From NCBI GenBank assembly GCA_934667275.1, contig CAKULK010000008.1, positions 1 through 64,000 of the forward strand: a stretch of DNA of 64,000 nt, written 5' to 3'. Position 1 is the stretch's first letter. Each line of letters starts with the position of its first letter. The position numbers and the translations under genes are program-made. A model generated the notes under the pieces. The model saw nothing but the letters and a program-made list of their open reading frames with translations. It did not search any database and was not told where the DNA came from. The DNA comes from an uncultured Bacteroidales bacterium. Lineage in GTDB: Bacteria; Bacteroidota; Bacteroidia; Bacteroidales; Paludibacteraceae. Below are positions 10,120-18,706 of this stretch, piece by piece.

Positions 10120-12282
10120 TTACTCTTCGTCGTTTTGGCTGTCGGCGTATTCTTTGATGAGTTTCTCCTGTACGTCAGCAGGCACGAGTTCGTAGTCTTT
10201 GAAGTGCATGGTGAAAGTGGCGCGTCCGCCTGTGAGGCTCGACAGGGTGGTCGAGTAGGACGACATTTCTTTCAAAGGCACTTGTGCTTTCAGGCGGGTG
10301 AAGTTCTTCTCGGTCTCCATGCCCAGCACCATGCCGCGGCGACCCGTGATGTCGGACATCACATCGCCCATCATATCGCTCGGAACGAATACTTCGACAT
10401 CATAGATAGGCTCCAGAATCTTCGGGTTGGCGTTGCGGAATGCCTCTGCGAAAGCGTTACGACCGGCGAGACGGAAGGAAATTTCGTTGGAGTCAACAGG
10501 GTGCATCTTGCCGTCGTAGATGATAACGCGTACATCGCGTGCATACGAACCCGTCAGCGGACCTTGCTCGATACGATCCATGACACCTTTCAAGATGGCA
10601 GGGATGAAACGCGCGTCGATGGCACCGCCCACGATGGAGTTGATAAGCACCAACTTACCTCCCCAGTCCAATGGAATCTCCTGCGTGTCTTTCACGGAGA
10701 TACGGTACTCCTGGTTGCCGAACTTGTACACCTCTTTTACGGGTACGCCCTCTTCGTAAGGCTCCACAATCAGGTGTACCTCACCGAATTGTCCCGAACC
10801 GCCGGATTGCTTCTTGTGACGATAGTCGGCACGCGCAGCCTTGGTGATGGTCTCGCGGTACGGAATCTTGGGCTCGTCGAACTGAATCATCATCTTGTCG
10901 TTGTTCTCCAGACGCCATTTGAGTGTGCGGAGGTGGAACTCACCCTGTCCGCTGACGATGGTCTGCTTCAACTCTTTGGACTGCTCGATAACCCATGTCG
11001 GATCCTCCTCGTGCATACGTGTGAGGAGTGCGCTCAACTTCTCGGCATCGCTCTCTGTGACAGGGCGGATGGCGCGGCGGAACCTCGGTTCGGGATAGGA
11101 GATGGCGGGATAGCGGTTCTCGCAATCTTTGGCGTTGAGGGTGTTGCCGGTGCGGGTGTCTTTGAGTTTGACCGTAGCGGCGATGTCGCCGGCAGCCACC
11201 TCGTCCACGGGTACGCGGATACTACCTGCCACGCTGTACAACTGCGAGATACGCTCTTTGCTGCCACGATCCATATTCTGCAGGTCGTCCGACGGGTGTA
11301 CGGTACCCTGCATCACTTTGAAATAGTTGACTTCGCCGATGTGCGGCTCTACTGATGTCTTGAAGATGAACAGCGATGTGGGTGCCTTGGGGTCGGGAGC
11401 CACCTCTTTGCCGTCCACCGTGACAGGCTTTGCGGCATCGGCTACCGACGGAGCCATAAAACTGAGGAAGTCCATAAGGCGGCGGATACCCATGTCTTTG
11501 GCACCGCTGGTGCAGATGACAGGGTACATGCTACCCTCTGCAAACACGGTTTGGAGGCCGAGCATCGTCTCTTCGTCGGAGAGGGTGCCCTCTTCCAGGT
11601 ATTTCTCCATCAATTCTTCGTTGGCTTCGCCTGCCCATTCGATGAGTTTGGCGCGAATCTCGTTGGCTTTTTCCACTTCACCGGCGGGAATATCGTGCAA
11701 CTCGGGTGCGCCGCCTTCCGCTTTCCACACCAGCATCTTGCCTTTCAGTACGTCAATGGCGGCGTTGAAATCCTTGCCCGCATTGACGGGGTATTGGATG
11801 AGGGTACACTTGTTGCCGAAATCCTCCACCAATTCATGGTAGGTACGCTCGAAATCGGCGTTCTCGTGGTCGCACTTGTTGATGATAAACGCTACGGGTT
11901 TCTTGGCTTTCTCCGCCCAACGGAAACTGTTCTGCGTGCCCACTTCCACGCCGCCGTTGGCGGTGAGAGTGATGAGGGCGGTGTCAACCACGTGCAATGC
12001 CGTAACGGCACCGCCGCAGAAGTCGTCCGCCCCCGGGCAGTCGATGATATTCAGTTTCTTGCCTGCAAATTCGATATTGCAAACGGTGGAGAATACGGAG
12101 TAGCCGTACTCTTTTTCTACCGGAAAATAGTCGCTAACTGTGGATTGTGCCTCTATGGAACCGCGGCGTTTAATCACGCCGCTCTCAAAGAGCATCGACT
12201 CTGTCAAGGTTGTCTTGCCCGAACCACTGCCTCCCATAAGGGCAATGTTCTTAATCTCATTAGCCTGATAAATCTTAGCCAT
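10120..12282 (-). CDS. fusA2: EF-G2-type elongation factor (divergent GTPase centre)
   Basis: A 720-residue protein with the five-domain layout of elongation factor G, which moves tRNAs and mRNA through the ribosome. The G domain is divergent. The P-loop is GGSGSGKT (17-24) where EF-G normally has AHIDAGKT. The RGITI switch I segment is not recognisable. The switch II motif reads DCPGA (81-85), so the catalytic histidine after PG is alanine. The base-specificity motif is NKCD (135-138). Known Bacteroides EF-G2, a paralogue lacking GTPase activity that supports translation during starvation, is the best match. A normal fusA should exist elsewhere. The symbol is by analogy. Confidence 0.82.
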   Translation of the reverse strand: MAKIYQANEIKNIALMGGSGSGKTTLTESMLFESGVIKRRGSIEAQSTVSDYFPVEKEYGYSVFSTVCNIEFAGKKLNIIDCPGADDFCGGAVTALHVVDTALITLTANGGVEVGTQNSFRWAEKAKKPVAFIINKCDHENADFERTYHELVEDFGNKCTLIQYPVNAGKDFNAAIDVLKGKMLVWKAEGGAPELHDIPAGEVEKANEIRAKLIEWAGEANEELMEKYLEEGTLSDEETMLGLQTVFAEGSMYPVICTSGAKDMGIRRLMDFLSFMAPSVADAAKPVTVDGKEVAPDPKAPTSLFIFKTSVEPHIGEVNYFKVMQGTVHPSDDLQNMDRGSKERISQLYSVAGSIRVPVDEVAAGDIAATVKLKDTRTGNTLNAKDCENRYPAISYPEPRFRRAIRPVTESDAEKLSALLTRMHEEDPTWVIEQSKELKQTIVSGQGEFHLRTLKWRLENNDKMMIQFDEPKIPYRETITKAARADYRHKKQSGGSGQFGEVHLIVEPYEEGVPVKEVYKFGNQEYRISVKDTQEIPLDWGGKLVLINSIVGGAIDARFIPAILKGVMDRIEQGPLTGSYARDVRVIIYDGKMHPVDSNEISFRLAGRNAFAEAFRNANPKILEPIYDVEVFVPSDMMGDVMSDITGRRGMVLGMETEKNFTRLKAQVPLKEMSSYSTTLSSLTGGRATFTMHFKDYELVPADVQEKLIKEYADSQNDEE

Positions 12283-12369
12283 AATGTATTAGTTTAATTT
12301 AAGTTATGTGTTTAAGGTTGTTTCTTCGTGGCGTTGACACAGGAAAACAATGTTTTCAAGGGTGCGGGT

Positions 12370-12413
12370 GTCGGGAGTTTGTCGCGGGTCTGTCGTGGGT
12401 CTATCGCGGGTCT
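12370..12413. repeat. 11-bp-period array, GTCGCGGGTCT family
   Basis: Units start at 12370 (GTCGGGAGTTT), 12381 (GTCGCGGGTCT), 12392 (GTCGTGGGTCT) and 12403 (ATCGCGGGTCT). The same family is found, sometimes inverted, at 24601, 31285 and 41053. It lies inside the predicted leader of the EF-G2-like gene. Confidence 0.8.
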
Positions 12414-12466
12414 CCCGACTGTATGTCACCTGCAAAACCAATGGTCAAAGTCACGCTTTTCGGTTG

Positions 12467-12498
12467 CAAAGATACAATTATTATTCGGAATATACAAG
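12467..12498 (-). promoter_or_regulatory. Promoter for the EF-G2-like gene
   Basis: Minus strand: CTTG (12498-12495), 20 bases, TATCTTTG (12474-12467). Confidence 0.6.
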
Positions 12499-12605
12499 CA
12501 TGGCGCAAAAAAACTCTATTTTTTGCGCGGGAATATCCGAATGTCATAAAAAACGGCTATTTGTTTCCGCGGTGTGCGCGGATAGGGATTGATTGCGTTT
12601 TCTTG

Positions 12606-13043
12606 TCAGTTGCGGGAGAATCGGTCCTGTTGCGGCAACTTAGCGAGTGCGGCTTCTTCTTTGGCGGTCATCTGCTGTTTGGTCTCGGAGGTCTTGTCGC
12701 CTTGTCCCGTGAGGTGCAGAATACCGTGTATGATGATGCGGCACAACTCATATTCAAATGGGACGCCCGCCTGTTCGGCGTTGGAGCGTACCGTATCAAG
12801 TGAGATGAATATGTCGCCGCTCACGCGTGCGCGCGTGGAATAATCAAAGGTGATGACATCGGTGTAGTAGTCGTGCTGAAGAAATTGTCGGTTGACCTCT
12901 AATATCTTGCTGTCGTCGCAGAATATATAGGTCACGTCACCCACGGTGAAACCGTAGTCGGCTGCCACCGAGCGAATCCAATGCTCCATCGCGCTTTTGT
13001 CTATCGCGGGCATTGTCACATTGTCGCAAACAAACTGTATCAT
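12606..13043 (-). CDS. ybeY: Endoribonuclease YbeY
   Basis: A single-strand-specific metalloendoribonuclease needed for 16S rRNA 3-prime-end maturation and ribosome quality control. The zinc site HGILHLTGQGD is near residue 108, and the preceding YYTDVITFDY strand is typical. At 145 residues it is full length. Its start overlaps the stop of the membrane-protein gene upstream by four bases. Confidence 0.93.
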   Translation of the reverse strand: MIQFVCDNVTMPAIDKSAMEHWIRSVAADYGFTVGDVTYIFCDDSKILEVNRQFLQHDYYTDVITFDYSTRARVSGDIFISLDTVRSNAEQAGVPFEYELCRIIIHGILHLTGQGDKTSETKQQMTAKEEAALAKLPQQDRFSRN

Positions 13044-14272
13044 CCGAAAAATATACTTCCCACCGTGAAGGCGGCTATTATTCCTGCCAAGTCGCTAATC
13101 AAACAGCATGCCACGGCGTGGCGTGTCTGCTTGATGCCGATGCTGCCGAAATAGACGGCAAGTACATAGAAAGTGGTGTCGGTGGTGCCTTGCAGAATGC
13201 AGCACAAGCGCCCTACCAACGAGTCGGCACCGTATGTGGTCATTGCTTCTATCATCAGACCGCGTGCTCCGCTGCCCGACAAAGGTTTCATGATGGCGGT
13301 CGGTACCGCCCCCGCCAACTCGGGATTGATGCCGCACCATTCGAAACAGTGTGCCAGGCCCCGCTCCAGTATCCCCATTGCCCCGCTGGCGCGGAACATG
13401 CCCACTGCCACCAATATCGCAATCAGATACGGGATGATGCTTACCGCAGTCTTGAAGCCTTCTTTTGCACCGTCGATGAACGCATCGTACACGTTGATGC
13501 GCTTGGCCATGGCTTGGATGATGAACCAGCACATGACCCCGAGCAACATGATGGCTGCGACCATAGACGACACCTTGTTTAATGTGGCTTCCGGCAACCG
13601 TTGTGCCAGAAACAAGAGTGCGCCGACAAATACCGTGAGTCCTACTATCGTGCCCAATATCACTTTGTCCCATATCTTGATTTTCTGCACAATGCAGCAT
13701 GAGATGAGTCCTGCCATAGTGGAGAAATAGGTTGCTACCATCAGAGGCAGGAACACATCGGCAGGGTTGGCGGCTCCCAACTGGGCGCGGTATGCCATAA
13801 TGGTGGTGGGTATGAGTGTCAGACCGCTGGCACCAAGTACCACGAACATTATCATGGCGTTACTGGCTTTCTCTTTGTCGGGATTCAGTTCCTGCAACTC
13901 GCCCATGGCTTTCAGCCCCATAGGTGTAGCGGCATTGTCCAAACCGAGCATATTGGCGGAGATGTTCATGAACATAGTGCCAAACACGGGGTGGTTGGCT
14001 GGTATTCCAGGAAAGATTCGTTTGAAGAAAGGTGCCACCCCGCGCGATAACGTATTGACGACGCCGCCTTGTTCGCCGATGTTCAGTATGCCCATCCAAA
14101 GTGCCAAGACGCCTGTCAGACCGATGGAAATCTCGAAACCGGTCTTTGCAGATGCAAAAGTGGAGTTCAGTATCTGCGAGAATACATCCGTCTGCCCGAA
14201 CACCAAACATTGCACGCAGCCCATGACGACAGCGAGTAGTATCAATCCTATCCAAACGTAATTCAGTATCAC
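13040..14272 (-). CDS. Nucleoside-recognition (SpmA/SpmB-like) membrane protein
   Basis: A 410-residue polytopic inner-membrane protein with two Gate/nucleoside-recognition domains, as if spore maturation proteins SpmA and SpmB were fused. Landmarks are MNISANMLGLDNAATPMG near residue 105, which matches SpmA, and PLSGSGARGLMIEAM near residue 330, which matches SpmB. About ten membrane helices are visible. Non-sporulating Bacteroidota often carry such a fusion; its transport role is not known. It is translationally coupled to ybeY by an ATGA overlap. Confidence 0.85.
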   Translation of the reverse strand: MILNYVWIGLILLAVVMGCVQCLVFGQTDVFSQILNSTFASAKTGFEISIGLTGVLALWMGILNIGEQGGVVNTLSRGVAPFFKRIFPGIPANHPVFGTMFMNISANMLGLDNAATPMGLKAMGELQELNPDKEKASNAMIMFVVLGASGLTLIPTTIMAYRAQLGAANPADVFLPLMVATYFSTMAGLISCCIVQKIKIWDKVILGTIVGLTVFVGALLFLAQRLPEATLNKVSSMVAAIMLLGVMCWFIIQAMAKRINVYDAFIDGAKEGFKTAVSIIPYLIAILVAVGMFRASGAMGILERGLAHCFEWCGINPELAGAVPTAIMKPLSGSGARGLMIEAMTTYGADSLVGRLCCILQGTTDTTFYVLAVYFGSIGIKQTRHAVACCLISDLAGIIAAFTVGSIFFG

Positions 14273-14354
14273 ACCTTATAATATATAGGGGCTGTCAAAC
14301 AGCATGCAAAGGTACTACAAAAATCCTGCTTGTGCAAGTGATTTTACAATTCTT

Positions 14355-15221
14355 CTATTTCTTTGCAATCGCCAACGTTACCGCCACGACAATCATCACG
14401 ATACCTGTCACGGAACGCAGTGTCAGTTGCTCGTCAAACACGGTGACCCCGATAAGGACGGCGGTAAGAGGCTCCATGGCACCTAATATGGCAGTCTGTG
14501 TGGAGCCGATGTGCTGGATTGCTACCGCTGTGAGTGTCAGCGACAAGGCTGTGGAGAATAATGCCGAACCTATACTGCAGCCCCAATGCAGTCCTTCGGG
14601 CAGCACGATGTGTCCTTGTATCAGGAGGGCAATACCCAGACCTATAGCACCTGTCAAGAGGGCATAGAAAGTGATTTTGATAGATGGCATCTGTGTAATG
14701 TGCCCTTTGTTGATAAAAACCAAGTAGGCGGCATACATCAGGGTGGAGAATATCACTAGCGCAATGCCCAAGACGCTGATGTGCGATGCGCCGCTCATGT
14801 CGCAGAGGACGAATACGCCCACGGTTGCCAACAGCAGGCACGCCCACACAATCCATGATACACGCTCCTTGAAAACTCCTGCCATCATCAATGCTGTCAG
14901 GATAGGATAGAGGAATAGTATCGTGCTCGCAATGCCTGCGTCCATAAAGCGATAAGCCTCATACAACAGCAGCGATGAGAACATCATCAATAGTCCCAAG
15001 ATTCCTAATTGCAGGGCTTCGCCGCGCGAAAGATGGAAGTCAATTCGCTGCACCAGCATGGGGATGGCAAGCATAGGCAGGCTCAGTACGTAGCGGAAGA
15101 AGAGTACCGATACCGCATCCATACCGTCTGCATACAGCGGCAGTGCAAACAAGGGATTCAGTCCATAAAAGGCGGCAGCCAGAATACCGCACAAATAGCC
15201 GACGAACTTACTATTTTTCAT
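14355..15221 (-). CDS. EamA/DMT-family transporter
   Basis: A drug/metabolite-transporter superfamily permease with ten hydrophobic helices arranged as two EamA repeats. The second repeat ends with the conserved AILGAMEPLTAVLIGVTVFDE segment near residue 250. I use the ATG at 15221 (MKNSKFVGYLCG, 288 residues) because the other candidate at 15242 overlaps the -10-like box of the promoter and would not be transcribed. Substrate unknown; relatives move amino acids or metabolites. A 13-bp inverted repeat over the promoter suggests regulation. Confidence 0.85.
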   Translation of the reverse strand: MKNSKFVGYLCGILAAAFYGLNPLFALPLYADGMDAVSVLFFRYVLSLPMLAIPMLVQRIDFHLSRGEALQLGILGLLMMFSSLLLYEAYRFMDAGIASTILFLYPILTALMMAGVFKERVSWIVWACLLLATVGVFVLCDMSGASHISVLGIALVIFSTLMYAAYLVFINKGHITQMPSIKITFYALLTGAIGLGIALLIQGHIVLPEGLHWGCSIGSALFSTALSLTLTAVAIQHIGSTQTAILGAMEPLTAVLIGVTVFDEQLTLRSVTGIVMIVVAVTLAIAKK

Positions 15222-15231
15222 ACCGTTCAAA

Positions 15232-15271
15232 AAAGCGCGCAAAGGTACAGAACTTTGCGCGCTTTACCAAA
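15232..15271 (-). promoter_or_regulatory. Promoter overlapped by a 13-bp inverted repeat (candidate operator)
   Basis: Minus strand TTTG (15271-15268), 20 bases, TACCTTTG (15247-15240) is a full promoter match. Arms 15232-15244 and 15253-15265 (AAAGCGCGCAAAG and its reverse complement) flank 8 bases and cover the start site, the TACCTTTG box and most of the spacer. A dimeric repressor bound there would block transcription. Confidence 0.65.
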
Positions 15272-15343
15272 GAAAAGCAAAAATATATTTCAAAATTGCG
15301 CATTTCGGTGGGCAAATCCCACTCATAGCAGGTAATGGATATG

Positions 15344-16162
15344 TTATAAACTGTGGACGTAATCTGCTAAGGATGAGAGGATTGCTTTCTTGATGTACAC
15401 CCAGCGCAGCACATGGCCGTAGGTACCCATTAAGCCCCTTTTGCGGGCGAACTGCAACAGAGCCTCGAAGGCCTTGCGTTTCTCGCGACCACGATAGACT
15501 CTTTTCCTGTGACTGATAGACTGGGAATGAATGATGTAGTGGTAGAAAGGTGTGTCCGTTTGGGCGATGCTGTGCGCAAGGAGATAGCACTGCGCCATAA
15601 AGCAACTGTCTTCCCCGCTATTGGCTTCGGGGAAGTATAAGTCATTCGCTATCAGCCATTCGCGACAGAACAGCATGGTGGTAAAGTTGCTGACAAAGTG
15701 CCTGAGCAGGTATTTTCGGGCTTGTACGCTGACTTCGCCGCTACCGATATGCGGGTTGGTCATAAGGCGGTGCGTATTGTCGGGGTAATCCAGTACTGCC
15801 GCCGACGAACTGAGGTCTGCATTGTACTGAATAGCAGTCTCATAGAGCGTTTGGAGCATCGGGACTTCTATCCAGTCGTCCGAATCCACAAAGGCTACAT
15901 ATTCGCCCGTGGCATGCCGGATACCGATGTTCCGTGCTGCACCCGGACCGTGATTGCAAGGAGCGGTGACGATATGCCAACGCTCTGTAAGTGCGTGAGT
16001 GTCAATAAACTGCCGCACGATGTCCATACTCCTGTCCGTACCCAAGTCGTCCACGAGTATCACTTCTATGTCCTGCATGCTCTGCTCATAGAGCGAAGTT
16101 AGGCACCGCTCTATGTACTTCTCCACGTTGTACACGGGAACTATCACACTTACTTTTGCCAT
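15344..16162 (-). CDS. GT2 glycosyltransferase
   Basis: A 272-residue GT-A-fold enzyme. It begins VSVIVPVYNVEKYIERCL, has the VDDLGTD segment near residue 38 and the metal-binding FVDSDDW motif near residue 93. Such enzymes add one sugar to a surface polysaccharide or lipid-linked intermediate in the cytoplasm. It starts six bases past the ATPase stop; its sugar is unknown. Confidence 0.9.
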   Translation of the reverse strand: MAKVSVIVPVYNVEKYIERCLTSLYEQSMQDIEVILVDDLGTDRSMDIVRQFIDTHALTERWHIVTAPCNHGPGAARNIGIRHATGEYVAFVDSDDWIEVPMLQTLYETAIQYNADLSSSAAVLDYPDNTHRLMTNPHIGSGEVSVQARKYLLRHFVSNFTTMLFCREWLIANDLYFPEANSGEDSCFMAQCYLLAHSIAQTDTPFYHYIIHSQSISHRKRVYRGREKRKAFEALLQFARKRGLMGTYGHVLRWVYIKKAILSSLADYVHSL

Positions 16163-16167
16163 AGTTC

Positions 16168-17352
16168 TCAGAATAATTGTTCGGGGGAAGTGCGGAAAAA
16201 CAGGTCTAATGCCAAACCACCGGTACCGATAACCAATGTCTTTGCCGTTGGGAAACGCCGTTTGAAAGCAGCCATTCCGTTGCCTGCTGTCCGTCGTCCG
16301 CTTTTTACCTCCAAGCCCAACACTTCTTCACCTCGAACCAACACAAAATCCATTTCATCATTGCCATCACGCCAATAATACACTTGGTATTCGCCATCTG
16401 CAGCCCCATTCAACAGGTGAGCCCCAACTGCACTCTCTACCCATCTGCCCCAACGCTGACGGTCGATATAAATATTGCTGTAAGTGTTTGCTTGACAGGC
16501 AGATTGCAATGCTGTATTGAATACCTGAAATTTCGGAATAGAGCGATAACGGCGTATCTTGTCTGGTGAGTACTGCTGCAGTCCGCAGAGCAAATCCGCC
16601 TCGTCCAGCACTGTGAGATAATTCGCCATTGTAGTGGTATTGCCCGCATCCTGCAGTTGTCCGATAAGTTTGTTGAATGACACCAACTCGGCACTATAAC
16701 TTGCACCCAACTCAAACAATCTCCGCATAAGTTCCGGTTTGAGTATGCGCTTGGTCATCAGTACATCTTTCTCAATAGATGGGTTGATGATGGTGCGACG
16801 CATATAGTTGCGCCAGCGGCGTTCATCTGAAACCAATATGGCGGCTCCCGGATAGCCGCCGAAATAGATGTACTGTTCCATGGTAAATCCGAAAGCCTCC
16901 TGCATTTCGAGGAAAGACCAGTGCGGCATGTGGATTAGTTCGAAACGTCCGGCAAGGCTCTCATTCAAGCCGTCTTGTATCAGCAAACGACTGCTACCGA
17001 GCAGGATAACCTTGATATTCATCCGGTAACGTGTATCATAATCCCATTCGCGCTTCACCATTTCACTCCAATTGTTGAGCCGTTGTATCTCGTCAATAAT
17101 GAGCACGTGTTCCTGCTGCTGCGCCAACTCCATAGTTTTGCGCACTGCTTCCCATTGGTCTGCAATCCATTCTATATTTTCAGAGGCTACGGTATCGGCG
17201 GTTATGCTGCTAACAGGTACTTGCAAACGGGCTACCAGTTGGTCTATCAAAGTGGTCTTGCCTATCTGACGGGGACCTGCCAATACTTGGATAAAGCGAC
17301 GAGGCTCCTCCAAACGATCTTGCAATATTTTGAGTTGCGGCCGGATAATCAT
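16168..17352 (-). CDS. AAA_14/DUF4143 ATPase
   Basis: A 394-residue ATP-binding protein. The Walker A motif is AGPRQIGKTTL near residue 25 and Walker B is LIIDEIQRL near residue 85, then a GSSRLLIQDGLNESLAGR sensor region. The C-terminal DUF4143 part holds a PD-(D/E)XK-like stretch (DEMDFVLV then LGLEVKSGRR near residues 330-355), which suggests a nuclease-like fold. These proteins are multicopy in many gut bacteria and their role is not settled. Two 22-bp-period repeat arrays lie directly upstream, one of them in the leader up to 7 bases from the start codon. Confidence 0.85.
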   Translation of the reverse strand: MIIRPQLKILQDRLEEPRRFIQVLAGPRQIGKTTLIDQLVARLQVPVSSITADTVASENIEWIADQWEAVRKTMELAQQQEHVLIIDEIQRLNNWSEMVKREWDYDTRYRMNIKVILLGSSRLLIQDGLNESLAGRFELIHMPHWSFLEMQEAFGFTMEQYIYFGGYPGAAILVSDERRWRNYMRRTIINPSIEKDVLMTKRILKPELMRRLFELGASYSAELVSFNKLIGQLQDAGNTTTMANYLTVLDEADLLCGLQQYSPDKIRRYRSIPKFQVFNTALQSACQANTYSNIYIDRQRWGRWVESAVGAHLLNGAADGEYQVYYWRDGNDEMDFVLVRGEEVLGLEVKSGRRTAGNGMAAFKRRFPTAKTLVIGTGGLALDLFFRTSPEQLF

Positions 17353-17358
17353 AGGATA

Positions 17359-17414
17359 AAATTCTCAAAGCACTTGTCAGAAATTCTCAAAGTGTAAATT
17401 ACAAATTCTCAAAG
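17359..17414 (-). repeat. 22-bp-period array 1 (CTTTGAGAATTT x3) in the ATPase leader
   Basis: Three identical 12-base copies lie at 17359-17370, 17381-17392 and 17403-17414, exactly 22 bases apart, with unrelated 10-base spacers. On the minus (transcribed) strand each copy can encode Phe-Glu-Asn-Phe or Phe-Glu-Asn-Leu. Two of these are followed at once by a stop, and the third is followed by Ile-Leu and a stop overlapping the ATPase start codon. Confidence 0.85.
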
Positions 17415-17469
17415 TACATCTATATATTTCTGATTATATTGCAGTTATACGACATATACAATTATGCTG

Positions 17470-17501
17470 CAAAGGTAATAAAAATCTGCGATTGTTGCAA
17501 G
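17470..17501 (-). promoter_or_regulatory. Promoter for the AAA_14 ATPase
   Basis: Minus strand: CTTG (17501-17498), 20 bases, TACCTTTG (17477-17470). The first copy of repeat array 2 lies within its spacer, and array 1 lies downstream in the leader. Confidence 0.6.
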
Positions 17502-17559
17502 AAAAATCTACGATTTACATAAAGAAAATCTACGATTCTTGTTGAGAAAATCTGCGATT
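17481..17559 (-). repeat. 22-bp-period array 2 (AATCRYAGATTTT type x4) over the ATPase promoter
   Basis: Four 13-base copies on the plus strand (AAAATCTGCGATT or AAAATCTACGATT) start at 17481, 17503, 17525 and 17547, each exactly 22 bases apart. The first falls between the two promoter boxes, and the others continue upstream to 18 bases from the end of glf. Confidence 0.85.
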
Positions 17560-17577
17560 TGTATTTGCTTTGTGCTG

Positions 17578-18696
17578 CTAAATCTCTGTTTCCAAGGCGC
17601 GGGCAATGATGTCGTCCATGTCGTAGTATTTGTATTCGGCGAGGCGGCCGCCGAAGAGGACGTTCTTTTCTTGTGCGGCAAGGGCGGCATACTGTTGGTA
17701 GAGATGGCTGTTGCGCTCATCGTTGACAGGGTAGTAGGGCTCCATCCCTTGCTGCCACTCGGTGGAATACTCGCGGGAAATGACCGTCTTGGGGCAGGCA
17801 TCCACCGCTGTGCCGAACATCTCAAAGTGCTTGTGCTCAATGATACGTGTGTAAGGAACAGCCGCATCGGTGTAGTTGATGACGGCATTGCCCTGATAGT
17901 TGGGTGTCTCCAATACCTCGGTCTCAAAGCGAACTGTGCGGTACTCCAAATGTCCGAGACGGTAGCCGAAATACTCGTCTATCGAACCCGTATAGACCAC
18001 CTTGTCGGCAAGGGCGTCAAACTCGGCTTTATGGGCAAGGTAGTCGGTGTTGAGACGGGTATCACAGCCGTCTAACAGTTTGTCGATAAGCAGGTTATAC
18101 CCGCCAATGGGTATTCCTTGGTAGGGGTCGTTGAAGTAGTTGTTGTCGAAGACCATTCGCACGGGCAGGCGGCGGATAATGAAAGCGGGCAATTCCGTGC
18201 AGGGGCGTCCCCACTGCTTCTCGGTGTAGCCTTTGATGAGCCGCTCGTAGATGTCGCGCCCGACCAAGGTGAGGGCTTGCTCTTCGAGGTTCTGCGGTTC
18301 GCGTCCGTTGAGGGCTTGCAGGGCTTCGGCGCGTTGTTCGTCTATCTTGGCCTGTGCCTCGGCAGGGGTGATGACGCCCCACATCTCGGCAAAAGTGTTC
18401 ATGTTGAACGGCAGGTTGTAGAGGTGTCCGCGGTAGTTGGCTACGGGGGAGTTGGTGTAGCGGTTGAACTCGACCAGCGAATTGACAAACTGCCACACGC
18501 GGCGGTTGTCGGTATGGAAGATGTGCGCCCCGTATTTGTGCACGTGAATGCCCTCTATTTCTTCGCAGTAGATGTTCCCACCGAGATGCGGACGGCGGTC
18601 TATGACAAGGACACGTTTGCCCGCCCGGCGTGCGCGATAGGCGATAGTGGCTCCGAACAAGCCTGCGCCCACTATGAGATAATCGTATGGTTTCAT
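17578..18696 (-). CDS. glf: UDP-galactopyranose mutase
   Basis: A flavoenzyme that interconverts UDP-galactopyranose and UDP-galactofuranose, giving the donor for Galf in surface glycans. The FAD-binding start is YDYLIVGAGLFGATIAYRA, followed by GGNIYCEEIEGIHVHKYGAH (the histidine loop near residues 40-60), and TEKQWGRPCTELP near residue 195. At 372 residues it is full length. It sits 10 bases behind the hipA stop, an unusual partner, and next to glycosyltransferases that probably use its product. Confidence 0.95.
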   Translation of the reverse strand: MKPYDYLIVGAGLFGATIAYRARRAGKRVLVIDRRPHLGGNIYCEEIEGIHVHKYGAHIFHTDNRRVWQFVNSLVEFNRYTNSPVANYRGHLYNLPFNMNTFAEMWGVITPAEAQAKIDEQRAEALQALNGREPQNLEEQALTLVGRDIYERLIKGYTEKQWGRPCTELPAFIIRRLPVRMVFDNNYFNDPYQGIPIGGYNLLIDKLLDGCDTRLNTDYLAHKAEFDALADKVVYTGSIDEYFGYRLGHLEYRTVRFETEVLETPNYQGNAVINYTDAAVPYTRIIEHKHFEMFGTAVDACPKTVISREYSTEWQQGMEPYYPVNDERNSHLYQQYAALAAQEKNVLFGGRLAEYKYYDMDDIIARALETEI

Positions 18697-18706
18697 AAGT
18701 ATGATT

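Larger units (their letters stand above)
12283..12605. other. Long leader and gap upstream of the EF-G2-like gene
   Basis: No gene is seen. The gap contains an 11-bp array (12370-12413) and a promoter (12467-12498). The EF-G2-like mRNA would have a leader of about 180 bases with the array inside it. No known riboswitch was recognised. Confidence 0.6.

Noticed and set aside
12283..12466. Riboswitch in the EF-G2-like leader
   Set aside because: The leader is long, but it is partly an 11-bp repeat array and shows no aptamer motif that I recognise.
17359..17559. CRISPR-like array
   Set aside because: Repeat units are only 12-13 bases and spacers 9-10 bases with no cas genes nearby; the geometry does not fit any CRISPR type.
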